The notes: generated from the sequence alone by a model not told the origin. Positions 26,400 through 34,170 are shown, counted from the stretch's first letter. The stretch: DNA of 64,000 nucleotides from Polaromonas sp. SP1 (GCF_003711205.1 NZ_CP031013.1:1302001-1366000); one strand, 5' to 3'. Numbers and translations: made by a program.

Positions 26400-27020
26400 A
26401 TGAGCCATCCACTTTTACGCGTCGAGAGCGTCGCCAAGCAATACCAGCGCGGCACGTTTCGCAAAACGACCACCTTCTCGCTGAACGCTGATTTTGAAGT
26501 GCACAAACCGTGTGTGGTCGGCGTCATGGGCCCCAACGGTTCGGGAAAGACTACGCTGTTCGAGCTGATCACCGGCAGCAACCTGCCCAGCGCAGGCCGC
26601 GTGCTGGTGAACGGCCAGGACATCCACCAGGTGCGCACCAGGGAGCGCGACCGGCTGGCGATTCACTATCACCAGTCCTACCAGGTGCGGTCTTTCCAGA
26701 AGACCAAACCCGACTTCATGCTGCAGCACGCGCAGAGCGATTCGCCGCTGGTGCATTTGTTCGACGAGCCGCAGTTCAACACGCAGGACGGCTACATCGG
26801 TTTCATGCTGGACTTCTTCGCCAGGCTCAAGGCCAACGGCCGGCTGGTGTTTTTATGCCTGCACCCCAATGAGCCGTATCACGTCGACATCCTGCGGCAA
26901 TGCTGTGAGCGTTTTATCTTTGTGCAAAAGGGCGCCGTCAGCGAAGCGCCTGACTTTGACACGCTGGCACGCAACGAGAACGTGCGGACCTATCTGGGTG
27001 CGCTGGCCCCAGCGCGTTAA
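26400..27020 (+). CDS. Atypical ABC ATPase lacking the helical subdomain and signature motif
   Basis: A 206-residue P-loop protein. Walker A is GPNGSGKT at 44-51, a Q-containing loop follows (HYHQSYQVRSF, about 89-99), Walker B is LVHLFDEP at 117-124 and a switch-like His lies in LCLHPNEP at 152-159. Only about 20-25 residues separate the Q-loop from Walker B, where normal ABC ATPases have some 70-80 residues carrying the LSGGQ signature; that helical subdomain is absent, as is the D-loop SALD. The edges are clean, so this is not simple frame damage. It is the fourth gene of the Liv-type operon, 5 bp after LivF, and its stop overlaps the convergent synthetase stop. Role unknown; it cannot be an ordinary transporter ATPase on its own. 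Confidence 0.82.
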   Translation: MSHPLLRVESVAKQYQRGTFRKTTTFSLNADFEVHKPCVVGVMGPNGSGKTTLFELITGSNLPSAGRVLVNGQDIHQVRTRERDRLAIHYHQSYQVRSFQKTKPDFMLQHAQSDSPLVHLFDEPQFNTQDGYIGFMLDFFARLKANGRLVFLCLHPNEPYHVDILRQCCERFIFVQKGAVSEAPDFDTLARNENVRTYLGALAPAR

Positions 27021-29062
27021 CGGGCGAGACGCTTTTGCGCAAACGCCACGTACCAGTCCAGGCACGCGGGGTTGGCCATCGCGTCGCGGTTGACCACCTT
27101 CTCCAGCGGCTGGCCCAGCAGCAGCTTTTTGATCGGCAGCTCCTGCTTCTTGCCGGAGAGGGTGCGCGGAATTTCCGGCACCGCGAAGATCTCGTTCGGC
27201 ACAAAGCGCGGCGACAGCGCCGTCTTGACGGCCTGGTTCAGGCGCGCCTTCATCGCATCGTCGAGCACGCGGCCGGGCCGCAGCACGACAAAGAGCGGCA
27301 TGTAACTTTCGCGGCCCAGGTATTCGAGGTCGACCACCATGGAATCCAGCACTTCGGGGAGCGCTTCGATGGCGCTATAGAGCTCGCTGGTGCCCATGCG
27401 CAGGCCGTGGCGGTTGATGGTGGCGTCGCTGCGCCCATAAATGATGCAACTGCCCGAGGGCGTGACCTTGAGCCAGTCGCCATGCCGCCAGACGCCGGGA
27501 TAGGTGTCGAAGTAGCTGGCCAGGTAGCGCTGGTTGCCTTCATCGCCGACGAAGTAGAGCGGCATCGACGGCAGCGGCTGTGTGCACACCAGCTCGCCGA
27601 CTTCATCGATGACGGACTCGCCTTTGTCGTTCCACGCTTCGACCGCGCAGCCGAGAATGCGGCATTGCATTTCACCGGGGACCACAGGCAGTTCGCGGTT
27701 GCCGCCAATAAATGCCCCAGCGAAATCCGTACCACCGGAGATATTGCACCACCAGATATCAGGATTGCCAATCTTGGCAAACTGTGCCGTCCCCCAGCGC
27801 TGCGTGTCTTCGCTCAGCGGCGAACCCGTCGTTCCAAGTGTTCTGAGTCGGCTCAAATCTCCGCACTGCGCAACATCAACACCCGCCTTCATGCAATTCG
27901 CAAAGAACGCAGCCCCCGCGCCAAAGAAGGTGGCGCGCGTATCGGCCACAAAACGCCACAGCGTGGTCCAGTCGGGCGCCTCCTTGCTGCCGCCCGCCGG
28001 GTTGCCGTCGTAGATGCAGCAGGTCGTGCCGTTGAGCAGGCTGGCGGCCTGCACGTTCCACATGATCCAGCCGGTGGAGCTGTACCAGTGAAAGCGCTCG
28101 GGGTTGGCCGGATCGACGTAGCTGGGCGCCAGGTCGTTGTGCAGGCGCAGCAGCGCCAGCCCCACCAGCGCCACACCGCCATGGCCATGCACGATGGGCT
28201 TGGGCAGGCCGGTGGTGCCGCTGGAATAGACGATCCACAGCGGGTGGTCGAACGGCAGCCAGAGCGGTTCAAACGCTGCGGTTTCAGCATCATTTCGGGC
28301 TGTAGCCAAGACGTAGTCTGCACTGTTCGCTATTGAATTAATAGCATTGAGGATCTTGTGGGTGATCACATGCGTGACGCTGGGCAGCGCTGCCACGAGT
28401 TCGGCCACCGCCTCGCGGCGGTCGATGTCCTTGCCGCCGTAGCGCACGCCGTTGCAGGCGATCAGCACCTTGGGCTGGATCTGCGCAAAGCGGTCCAGCA
28501 CCGCGGGCGTGCCCATGTCGGGCGCGCACACGCTCCACACCGCGCCTATGCTCGCCACCGCCAGAAAGGCGACCATGGTCTCGGGCGTGTTGGGCAGGTA
28601 GGCGGCCACGCGGTCGCCGGGCTGCACGCCTTGCGCCTTCAGGTGCAGGGCCAGCGATGCCGACTGGCGGCGCATCTCGGCCCAGCCGAGTTCGCGCGGC
28701 GCTTCGCCATGGGCCAGGCTGGCTTCGCCGTGGCTGACGAGCGCGGGCACGCCGGCCGCTTCGGCCGCCGCCACGTGGCGAAACACCTGCTGCGCATAGT
28801 TGCCCTGCGCGCCTGGAAACCATTCAGCCCCCGGCATGCTGCGCCGGCCCAGCACGGCGGTGTGCGCAGTGGGCGACTGCATGTCAAAGTAGTCCCAGAT
28901 GCTTTGCCAGAAGGCATCGAGGTCGGTGACGGACCAGCGCCACAGCGCGTCATAGTGGTCGAAAGAAAGGCCGCGTGTGGCCTGGAGCCAGTGCTGGTAG
29001 TGGCGGATCTGCGGTACAGGCAAAGGCGTCGTCGCCAAGGGCCGGGCGGGTGCAAGCGTCAT
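27017..29062 (-). CDS. Acetoacetate-CoA ligase, with a repeat inserted in the coding region
   Basis: A 681-residue ANL-superfamily adenylating enzyme of the acetoacetyl-CoA synthetase type. The N-terminal FWQSIWDYFDM (about 50) is the ACAS_N mark; the P-loop YSSGTTGLPKPIVHGHGG is near 279, NISGGTDF (A5-like) near 440 and the C-terminal acyl-lysine in PRTLSGKKQELPIKK near 645. It activates acetoacetate, linking ketone bodies or PHB breakdown to acetyl-CoA. Residues about 239-261 are encoded by an in-frame family A repeat (28282-28347) placed in a variable stretch before FEPLWLPFDHPLWIVYSSG. Its stop overlaps the convergent ABC gene by 3-4 nt. Confidence 0.9.
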   Translation of the reverse strand: MTLAPARPLATTPLPVPQIRHYQHWLQATRGLSFDHYDALWRWSVTDLDAFWQSIWDYFDMQSPTAHTAVLGRRSMPGAEWFPGAQGNYAQQVFRHVAAAEAAGVPALVSHGEASLAHGEAPRELGWAEMRRQSASLALHLKAQGVQPGDRVAAYLPNTPETMVAFLAVASIGAVWSVCAPDMGTPAVLDRFAQIQPKVLIACNGVRYGGKDIDRREAVAELVAALPSVTHVITHKILNAINSIANSADYVLATARNDAETAAFEPLWLPFDHPLWIVYSSGTTGLPKPIVHGHGGVALVGLALLRLHNDLAPSYVDPANPERFHWYSSTGWIMWNVQAASLLNGTTCCIYDGNPAGGSKEAPDWTTLWRFVADTRATFFGAGAAFFANCMKAGVDVAQCGDLSRLRTLGTTGSPLSEDTQRWGTAQFAKIGNPDIWWCNISGGTDFAGAFIGGNRELPVVPGEMQCRILGCAVEAWNDKGESVIDEVGELVCTQPLPSMPLYFVGDEGNQRYLASYFDTYPGVWRHGDWLKVTPSGSCIIYGRSDATINRHGLRMGTSELYSAIEALPEVLDSMVVDLEYLGRESYMPLFVVLRPGRVLDDAMKARLNQAVKTALSPRFVPNEIFAVPEIPRTLSGKKQELPIKKLLLGQPLEKVVNRDAMANPACLDWYVAFAQKRLAR
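28282..28347 (-). repeat. Family A repeat inside the acetoacetate-CoA ligase gene
   Basis: Read on the minus strand it opens with GCTATTAATTCAATAGC, a spacer, then TTGGCTACAGCCCGAAATG, which matches the full-length family layout of left palindrome plus right GGCT/AGCC palindrome. The frame of the gene is kept through it, adding about 22 residues. Confidence 0.8.
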
Positions 29063-29129
29063 GCAACAAGCTTACCCCGCACCGGCTTTTGGATGCGTTG
29101 GGGATTCCCCCTGCGTCGTGAACAGGTTA

Positions 29130-29975
29130 CTAGATCAGGGACTGCAGCACGCGCTCAAGCTCCACCGTGCCCTTGCGCGTCGTGTGCTCAAAAGCAATCC
29201 AGCCCTCGTTAAAGCCGTCGAGCATGCGTATGCGCGGGTCCGGGTTCTTCATGCCCTGTGCGGTGAAGCAACACTGCCAGGTCTCGCGCGGCACCGCTTC
29301 GGCCTGCACGCTGGTGTGCAGCAAGCGCGCCAGGCAAGCGGCGATGTCATTGGGTGAATAGCGCCGGGGCCCTTCAAGCTCGACAACGCGGTGGCCGTTC
29401 CACGTTTCCTGCAACAGCTCCGCGGCCGTGCGGCCCACATCCGCGGTCGCGACCATGGGAATCGCCCGCTCCAGCGGCTGCAGGAAGCTGGGGATGACGC
29501 CGCTCGCGCGCGCGGGCGCGACGTCCCATGCGGCGTTTTCCATAAACCAGGCCGGCCGCAGAAACGTGATCGGCATCGGCAAGTCGCCCAGCCCCTGCTC
29601 CAGCAGGCCCAGCTGGCTCAGCAGGTTTTGCTGTTTTGCCTGTGCGCCCACCGTCGAGATGCACACCACGCGCTGTGGCCGCGCGGCTTGCAAGGCGCTG
29701 TGCAGCGCCGCAACAAGGCGGCGCGTTTCGGCAAAGCCGGCTGAAGGATCAAAGTGAGGCGGCAGCAGCACAAACACCGCCGCGGCGCCCATCAAGGCTT
29801 GCGTGAGAGCCGGCACGTCGTTCATGTCGGCCAGCGCAACTTCGCAGCCCCGGGCCGCCCACGCCTGCCCCCTGGCGGCGTCACGCACAATGGCCCGCAC
29901 CGGCTGGCCTGCCTGCAGCAAGGTCTGCGCGACAACGCCGCCCACCTTGCCGGTAATTCCTGTGATCGCATACAT
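29130..29975 (-). CDS. NmrA-like NAD(P)-binding protein
   Basis: A 281-residue atypical SDR of the NmrA/HSCARG type. The N-terminal MYAITGITGKVGGVVAQTLL carries the GxxGxxG nucleotide loop at 6-12; AVFVLLPPHFDPSAGF near 74 and RVVCISTVGAQAKQQNL near 108 are family phrases. There is no Tyr-x-x-x-Lys, so a redox-sensing or quinone-reducing function like QorB is possible. The ATG at 29975 has AGGAG 7 nt upstream; the frame back to 30038 is not needed. It is divergent from a LysR regulator that probably controls it. Confidence 0.87.
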   Translation of the reverse strand: MYAITGITGKVGGVVAQTLLQAGQPVRAIVRDAARGQAWAARGCEVALADMNDVPALTQALMGAAAVFVLLPPHFDPSAGFAETRRLVAALHSALQAARPQRVVCISTVGAQAKQQNLLSQLGLLEQGLGDLPMPITFLRPAWFMENAAWDVAPARASGVIPSFLQPLERAIPMVATADVGRTAAELLQETWNGHRVVELEGPRRYSPNDIAACLARLLHTSVQAEAVPRETWQCCFTAQGMKNPDPRIRMLDGFNEGWIAFEHTTRKGTVELERVLQSLI

Positions 29976-30031
29976 ATTCGCTCCTGGTTGCTGCGGCAAA
30001 CGCCGCGATGGAACGAATTCTGGGCACAACG

Positions 30032-30056
30032 CATTCATTTGGCGATAACATGAATG
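30032..30056. promoter_or_regulatory. LysR-type box CATTCAT-N11-ATGAATG
   Basis: Perfect inverted 7-bp arms are separated by exactly 11 bp, fitting the T-N11-A form of LysR-regulator binding sites. It lies 57 bp upstream of the NmrA-like gene and 29 bp upstream of the LysR gene. Confidence 0.65.
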
Positions 30057-30084
30057 GCATTTGATTCATGACTGATTGGCATGT

Positions 30085-31014
30085 ATGACGGGATTTGACG
30101 AACGGATGCTCAACGGCATGGGCGTGTTTGCGGCCATCGTCGACGCCGGCACGTTTGCGGCCGCGGGCGAGCAGCTGGAGATGTCGCAGCCCGGCGTGAG
30201 CCGCGCGGTGGCGCGCCTGGAAGCGCGGCTGGGCATACGCCTGTTTGACCGGACCACACGCGCCATATCGCTGACTGACGAGGGGCGCCGCTTTTACGAG
30301 CAGGTGATGCCGCTGATGGCGGGCCTGGAAGAAGCCGCGGCCACTGCGGCCGGCGGCGCCACAGCGGTGCGCGGGCGCTTGCGCGTCAACGTCGATCCGT
30401 TTTTCTCACGGCTGGTCCTGGGGCCTCGGCTCGGGTCATTCATGTCGCGCTACCCCGAGCTGCAGCTGGACCTCGTGACCAGGGACCAGCTCGGCGACAT
30501 GGTGGCCGACGGCTTTGACCTGGCGGTGCGCTTTGGCAACCCCGCGTCCTCCAGCCTGGTCTACCGCCGCTTGCTGGACTCACGCATGGCAACCGTCGCC
30601 AGCCCCGCCTACCTCAAGAAGTACGGCCACCCTTTGACGCCGCTGGAACTGGACCGCGGCGGCTCGCATGTCTGCATCGACTTTCGCAATCCCGAGACAG
30701 GCAAGCCGTTCAGCTGGGAGTTTCACCGCAAGCGAAAGAAGATCGAGATCTGGCCCGGCGGTCGCCTGACCGTCAATGATGCGGGCACGCTGCTGAGTGC
30801 CTGCCTGGCCGGTTACGGCATCGCGCAAATCATGACGCTGGGTTCTGAAGCTTTGCTGGCCAGCGGCAAACTGGTGGAGCTGTTTCCCGACTGGCCGGAC
30901 GAGCACTTTCCGCTCTATGCCTTGCACCCGTCGCGTCATCACCCGCCGGCCAAGACGCGGGCCTTCCTGGACTTTGTGGTGTCGCTGGTGCAGGAGGCAA
31001 GCGATGCCGCGTGA
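30085..31014 (+). CDS. LysR-family transcriptional regulator
   Basis: A 309-residue LysR regulator. The helix-turn-helix spans about 6-62 (AAAGEQLEMSQPGVSRAVAR), followed by the effector domain (about 90-300, with RLRVNVDPFFSRLVLGPRL and DGFDLAVRFGNP). It belongs to the broad group near DmlR/AaeR-like regulators. A TTG at 30076 is in frame, but the ATG at 30085 is preferred. It is divergent from the NmrA-like gene, with a T-N11-A palindrome between. The RNase H gene begins 9 bp after its stop and may be co-transcribed. The inducer is unknown. Confidence 0.88.
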   Translation: MTGFDERMLNGMGVFAAIVDAGTFAAAGEQLEMSQPGVSRAVARLEARLGIRLFDRTTRAISLTDEGRRFYEQVMPLMAGLEEAAATAAGGATAVRGRLRVNVDPFFSRLVLGPRLGSFMSRYPELQLDLVTRDQLGDMVADGFDLAVRFGNPASSSLVYRRLLDSRMATVASPAYLKKYGHPLTPLELDRGGSHVCIDFRNPETGKPFSWEFHRKRKKIEIWPGGRLTVNDAGTLLSACLAGYGIAQIMTLGSEALLASGKLVELFPDWPDEHFPLYALHPSRHHPPAKTRAFLDFVVSLVQEASDAA

Positions 31015-31023
31015 AAGTGCCCG

Positions 31024-31467
31024 GTGAACACCGAACCCTGGACGATTTACTGCGACGGCAGCGCCGTGCCCAACCCCGGCCGCATGGGCCTGGGCGCGGT
31101 GGTCACTGCGCCGGATGGCAGCCGGCATCCGCTGTCCATCACCGCGGAGGGCCGGGGTTGCAACAACGAAGCGGAGTTGCGCGCGCTGATGGCAGCCATG
31201 CAGTACGCCGTGCAGCGGGGTGCGACGGCGCTGCTGGTGCACTGCGACAACAGCGTGGTGGTTCAGCAGCTGGAGGGAACGGCGACCGAGCCTTTCCTGC
31301 GCCTGGCGCCTTTGTTCGACGAGGTACGCGCCGTGCTGCGCTCTTTCGCATCTGCGCGGCTGGTGTGGATACCGCGCCACCGCAACCAGGAGGCCGATGC
31401 CCTGGCCCGGGCGGCGGTGGGGCTGATGCCCAAGAAGGCCGCTCGAACGGCCAGGCGCCGGCGCTAG
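31024..31467 (+). CDS. RNase HI family protein
   Basis: A 147-residue RNase H-fold protein. The acidic residues are all present: Asp in IYCDGSAVPNPG (about 11), Glu in NNEAELRAL (about 52), Asp in VHCDNSVVV (about 74) and Asp in NQEADALARAA (about 126). It should cut RNA in RNA-DNA hybrids. It resembles the short YpdQ/RnhA-like group without the basic protrusion of E. coli RNase HI. It ends in a basic tail (PKKAARTARRRR). The start is GTG at 31024, which lies 9 bp after the LysR stop. Confidence 0.85.
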   Translation: MNTEPWTIYCDGSAVPNPGRMGLGAVVTAPDGSRHPLSITAEGRGCNNEAELRALMAAMQYAVQRGATALLVHCDNSVVVQQLEGTATEPFLRLAPLFDEVRAVLRSFASARLVWIPRHRNQEADALARAAVGLMPKKAARTARRRR

Positions 31468-31483
31468 CGCCGGCTGGCCGCTC

Positions 31484-32260
31484 TCAAGTGGCGAGTACGA
31501 CGCGTCCAGGCTGAAGCCCGTCCAGCAGGTCGTCGGCTTTCAGTTTGGAGCCGATCTTGTGCCCGTGCGTTTTCAGCTCCGCCAGGATGCCGGCGACCTC
31601 TTCGTTTCGGGGCCGCAGGGGATTCAGCGCCTTCACCAGTGCGGGCACCACATCGCGGCGCATGAAGCGCCGGCCGGAAACGGCGATTTGCCAGATCACC
31701 AAGGCGATCCCGACCGCCATCGTCAAAAGCAAGGCCTCTTCGCCCCGGGCCGGGGCGACGGCACGCGTCAGCGCGGGCACAGTGATCAACAGGCCAATGG
31801 CGCCCAGAGCGGCAAAGCCCACCTCCTTGTCCATGTGCGTCGCGGCAAAGCGTTTTTCGACCGCGGGTGACAGCGCGTGAAATGCTTCGCGCAGCAGGCT
31901 TTTGCGCTGCTCGGCGGGCACCAGCATGGGGGAGGATTTCACCTGCTCTTCCAGCGCCAGCCGGTCGGCCCAGGCGGTGGCAAAGCCCGGAAAGGTCTGC
32001 TGCAGCAGCTCGGGCAGCGGCGCCGGCTTTTTGGACAGGCTTTGGTAATTGGCGGGATCGGCCGCATAGGAGGTCTGGCAGCTTTGGCAAGTCCGGTCAT
32101 AGCCGACCAGCTCTCCCTCGCCTGCGGTGATGTAGTAGACATGCCCGGCCATGCCGATGCGGCGGACCAGAAACGGCTGCGCGCAGCGGCAGATAAAACA
32201 AAAGTCGGCAACATAACCGAGCTTTTTATAGACGGCTTTTTTCCCCCAGACGATGAACAT
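31484..32260 (-). CDS. Cysteine-rich membrane protein of unknown function
   Basis: A 258-residue protein I do not recognise. Cysteines C21, C24 and C26 (CFICRC) and C58 and C61 (CQSC) could form a zinc ribbon at the N-terminus. Residues about 146-163 and 176-194 are two hydrophobic segments with a short charged hairpin (PARGEE) between them; the remaining C-terminal part is hydrophilic (KTHGHKIGSKLKADDLLDGL). The ATG has GGAAA upstream. It stands alone, convergent with the RNase H gene and divergent from TetR. A membrane-attached zinc-binding or chaperone-like role is conceivable but unsupported. Confidence 0.75.
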   Translation of the reverse strand: MFIVWGKKAVYKKLGYVADFCFICRCAQPFLVRRIGMAGHVYYITAGEGELVGYDRTCQSCQTSYAADPANYQSLSKKPAPLPELLQQTFPGFATAWADRLALEEQVKSSPMLVPAEQRKSLLREAFHALSPAVEKRFAATHMDKEVGFAALGAIGLLITVPALTRAVAPARGEEALLLTMAVGIALVIWQIAVSGRRFMRRDVVPALVKALNPLRPRNEEVAGILAELKTHGHKIGSKLKADDLLDGLQPGRVVLAT

Positions 32261-32344
32261 GGCGATTTCCCTCTGTTATTTAAATAATGTGATTCCAGCC
32301 CGCCCGGGATGGTATCCGGATCACAGGAACCGGGCACTTGTGAT

Positions 32345-32362
32345 TTCGCACATTCGTGCTAA
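32345..32362. promoter_or_regulatory. TetR-type operator TTCGCAC-N4-GTGCTAA ahead of the tetR gene
   Basis: The arms TTCGCAC and GTGCTAA are separated by ATTC, with one mismatch from the perfect palindrome found at 33057-33074. It ends 11 bp before the TetR ATG, a position suited to autorepression. Confidence 0.7.
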
Positions 32363-32372
32363 TATCCGCCCC

Positions 32373-32993
32373 ATGGACGCCAAAACCCAGAAAAGTGAAA
32401 TGACCCGCGCCGCCATCATCGGCGCAGGCATTGACCTGGCCGCGGCGGACGGCCTGGAGGCCATCACCTTGCAGGCGGTGGCGGACCGCATCGGGCTTTC
32501 CAAGAGCGGCGTGTTTTCACGCATCGGCTCGCGTGAGGCTTTGCAAAAAGCCGTGATTGAAGAATTCGGCCGGCGCTTTATTGCCGACGTGTTCGTGCCC
32601 GCGATGCAGCAGCCCAAGGGCCTGCCGCGGCTGGAGGCCATCGTGCAGCGCTGGATTGTGCGCACGCGCGATGTCGAAGCCAAGTCGGGCTGTATTTACA
32701 CCGCGGGCGCCTTTGAGCTGGACGACCGCGAAGGCGAACTGCGCGACGCGCTGTTCAGCGAGATCACCCGTTGGCGCGCCGCCTTGCGGCGCACCGTGTT
32801 GCAGGCAGTTGAAGCCGGCCATTTGAAGGCCGACACCGACGCCGAGCAGCTGGTCATGGAAATCAGCAACATCGCCATGGGGCTGTTGCACGATGCCCGT
32901 TTTCTGCGCGACCCCCGCGCGGCAGAGCGGGCGCAGGCATCCTGGGAGCGCCTGATCAAAAGCTACCAGGCCGAGGCAGTGACCAACCAATAA
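32373..32993 (+). CDS. TetR-family transcriptional regulator
   Basis: A 206-residue TetR-type repressor. The helix-turn-helix lies at about 8-55 (GLEAITLQAVADRIGLSKSG, then VFSRIGSREALQKAVIEEF), with a ligand-binding helical domain after about 75 (TetR_C-like, containing CIYTAGAFELDDREGELR). The ATG at 32373 is the first that gives the standard domain start. Two similar 18-bp palindromes, at its own promoter and 64 bp after its stop in front of the small gene and the hydrolase, indicate that it represses itself and this downstream unit. The ligand is unknown. Confidence 0.9.
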   Translation: MDAKTQKSEMTRAAIIGAGIDLAAADGLEAITLQAVADRIGLSKSGVFSRIGSREALQKAVIEEFGRRFIADVFVPAMQQPKGLPRLEAIVQRWIVRTRDVEAKSGCIYTAGAFELDDREGELRDALFSEITRWRAALRRTVLQAVEAGHLKADTDAEQLVMEISNIAMGLLHDARFLRDPRAAERAQASWERLIKSYQAEAVTNQ

Positions 32994-33056
32994 GAAGAGA
33001 CAAGAAAAGGCGAAAGGGGCAGCAGTGCCCTTTTCAGTGTTTGGGTAACTTTTAAT

Positions 33057-33074
33057 TTCGCACGACTGTGCGAA
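33057..33074. promoter_or_regulatory. Perfect operator palindrome TTCGCAC-GACT-GTGCGAA
   Basis: It has 7-bp perfect arms with a 4-bp centre, starting 64 bp after the TetR stop and ending 14 bp before the small ORF start. It matches the tetR-promoter site at all but one arm position (spacer excluded). Confidence 0.75.
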
Positions 33075-33088
33075 GAAATGAGGAAATC

Positions 33089-33202
33089 ATGTTGATTCTG
33101 ATCATGGGTTTAGGCGTATTCCTCGGCGTTCGCGCCGTGAGGGCAGTCCTGGCTTCGCTGCGCAGTTTGCCGCGCAGCAACGAAGACTGGATCTGGTACT
33201 GA
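33089..33202 (+). CDS. 37-residue small membrane peptide downstream of TetR
   Basis: The frame starts at an ATG with AGGAAA 3-8 nt upstream and ends in TGA at 33200-33202. The peptide has a hydrophobic N-terminal helix (MLILIMGLGVFLGVRAV), a basic Arg-rich middle (RAVLASLRSLPRS) and an acidic/aromatic tail NEDWIWY. A single-pass membrane peptide is likely. It lies between the perfect TetR palindrome and the hydrolase gene, 44 bp ahead of it. I do not know its function; relation to other small NEDW-tailed peptides would need a search. Too short for most gene finders. Confidence 0.68.
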   Translation: MLILIMGLGVFLGVRAVRAVLASLRSLPRSNEDWIWY

Positions 33203-33246
33203 CATTCACCGGCAAGAAAAAGAAGAGGAAAGAAGAGGACCACGCC

Positions 33247-34131
33247 ATGACACGCACATCCCTCCAGGCCACCTCGGCCTTCTACAACGCCAGCCCCCTG
33301 ACGCGGATTTTCCGCTGGGGGCTGGGCGCTTCAGAGCAGCTTTGGCCCGCGCTGGCCGTGCGGGCAGCGCTGCGGCTGTTCGGCACGCCGCTGCCGCCCA
33401 AGTGGATCAACCGCCGCCGTACCTGGACCCCCGACTGGCACATCGAGCAATGGCCGTTTGAGGACGCAAGCATCACGCTGTACACGCGCCCCGTCGCGCC
33501 GCCCGGGCCGGTGGTGCTGCTGGTGCACGGCTGGGGCGGCCATGCCGGCCAGATGCTGGCACTGGCGGATCAACTCAGCGCGCAAGGCCTGCGCCCGGTG
33601 ATCGTCGAGATGCCGGCGCACGGCCGCAGCGGCGGCTCGTTCAGCACGCTGCCGCAGTTTGCCCGCGTGCTGGAGTACGTGACGGCCCGGCTGCTGCAGC
33701 AAGGCCACACGCTGCGCGCGCTGGTGGCGCATTCGCTGGCGGCCAATGCCGGCGCCTACGCCGCCAGCCGGGGCCTGGCCGCCGGGCGGCTGGTGTTGCT
33801 GGCGCCGCCGGCCTCGCCGCTGGAATACACGCGGCTCTTCGCGCACGTGTTCGGCCTGGCCGAATCAACGCGGGCGGCGATGCAGCGGCGCATCGAGGCC
33901 CGCGAAGGCGTGTTGATGCCGCAGTTTGAGCCGGCCGCCGTAGGCCCGCGCATCACGCTGCCCACGCTGGTGGTGCATGACCGGCAGGACAGCATCAACC
34001 GCTTTGCCGACGGCGTGGCCTACAGCGAAAAGATTGCCGGCGCGCGCCTGCTGGCCACCGAAGGCCTGGGCCACCGCAAGATCCTCAAGGACGATGAGGT
34101 GATGCGGCAAGTCGCCGCATTCCTGGCCTGA
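33247..34131 (+). CDS. Alpha/beta hydrolase
   Basis: A 294-residue alpha/beta hydrolase. The oxyanion strand is VVLLVHGWGGHAGQM near 91-105, the nucleophile lies in VAHSLAANAG (Ser about 164), the acid probably in VVHDRQDSINRF (about 245) and the His in GLGHRKIL (about 279). The substrate is unknown; an esterase or lipase-like function is likely. The N-terminal TSAFYNASPLTRIFRWGLGA has a cap-like or membrane-associating look. It follows the 37-residue peptide and shares its TetR operator. Confidence 0.85.
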   Translation: MTRTSLQATSAFYNASPLTRIFRWGLGASEQLWPALAVRAALRLFGTPLPPKWINRRRTWTPDWHIEQWPFEDASITLYTRPVAPPGPVVLLVHGWGGHAGQMLALADQLSAQGLRPVIVEMPAHGRSGGSFSTLPQFARVLEYVTARLLQQGHTLRALVAHSLAANAGAYAASRGLAAGRLVLLAPPASPLEYTRLFAHVFGLAESTRAAMQRRIEAREGVLMPQFEPAAVGPRITLPTLVVHDRQDSINRFADGVAYSEKIAGARLLATEGLGHRKILKDDEVMRQVAAFLA

Positions 34132-34170
34132 CCGGGTTGCTTGACGGGAGGCCGCCGGCCCTCACCCTGA

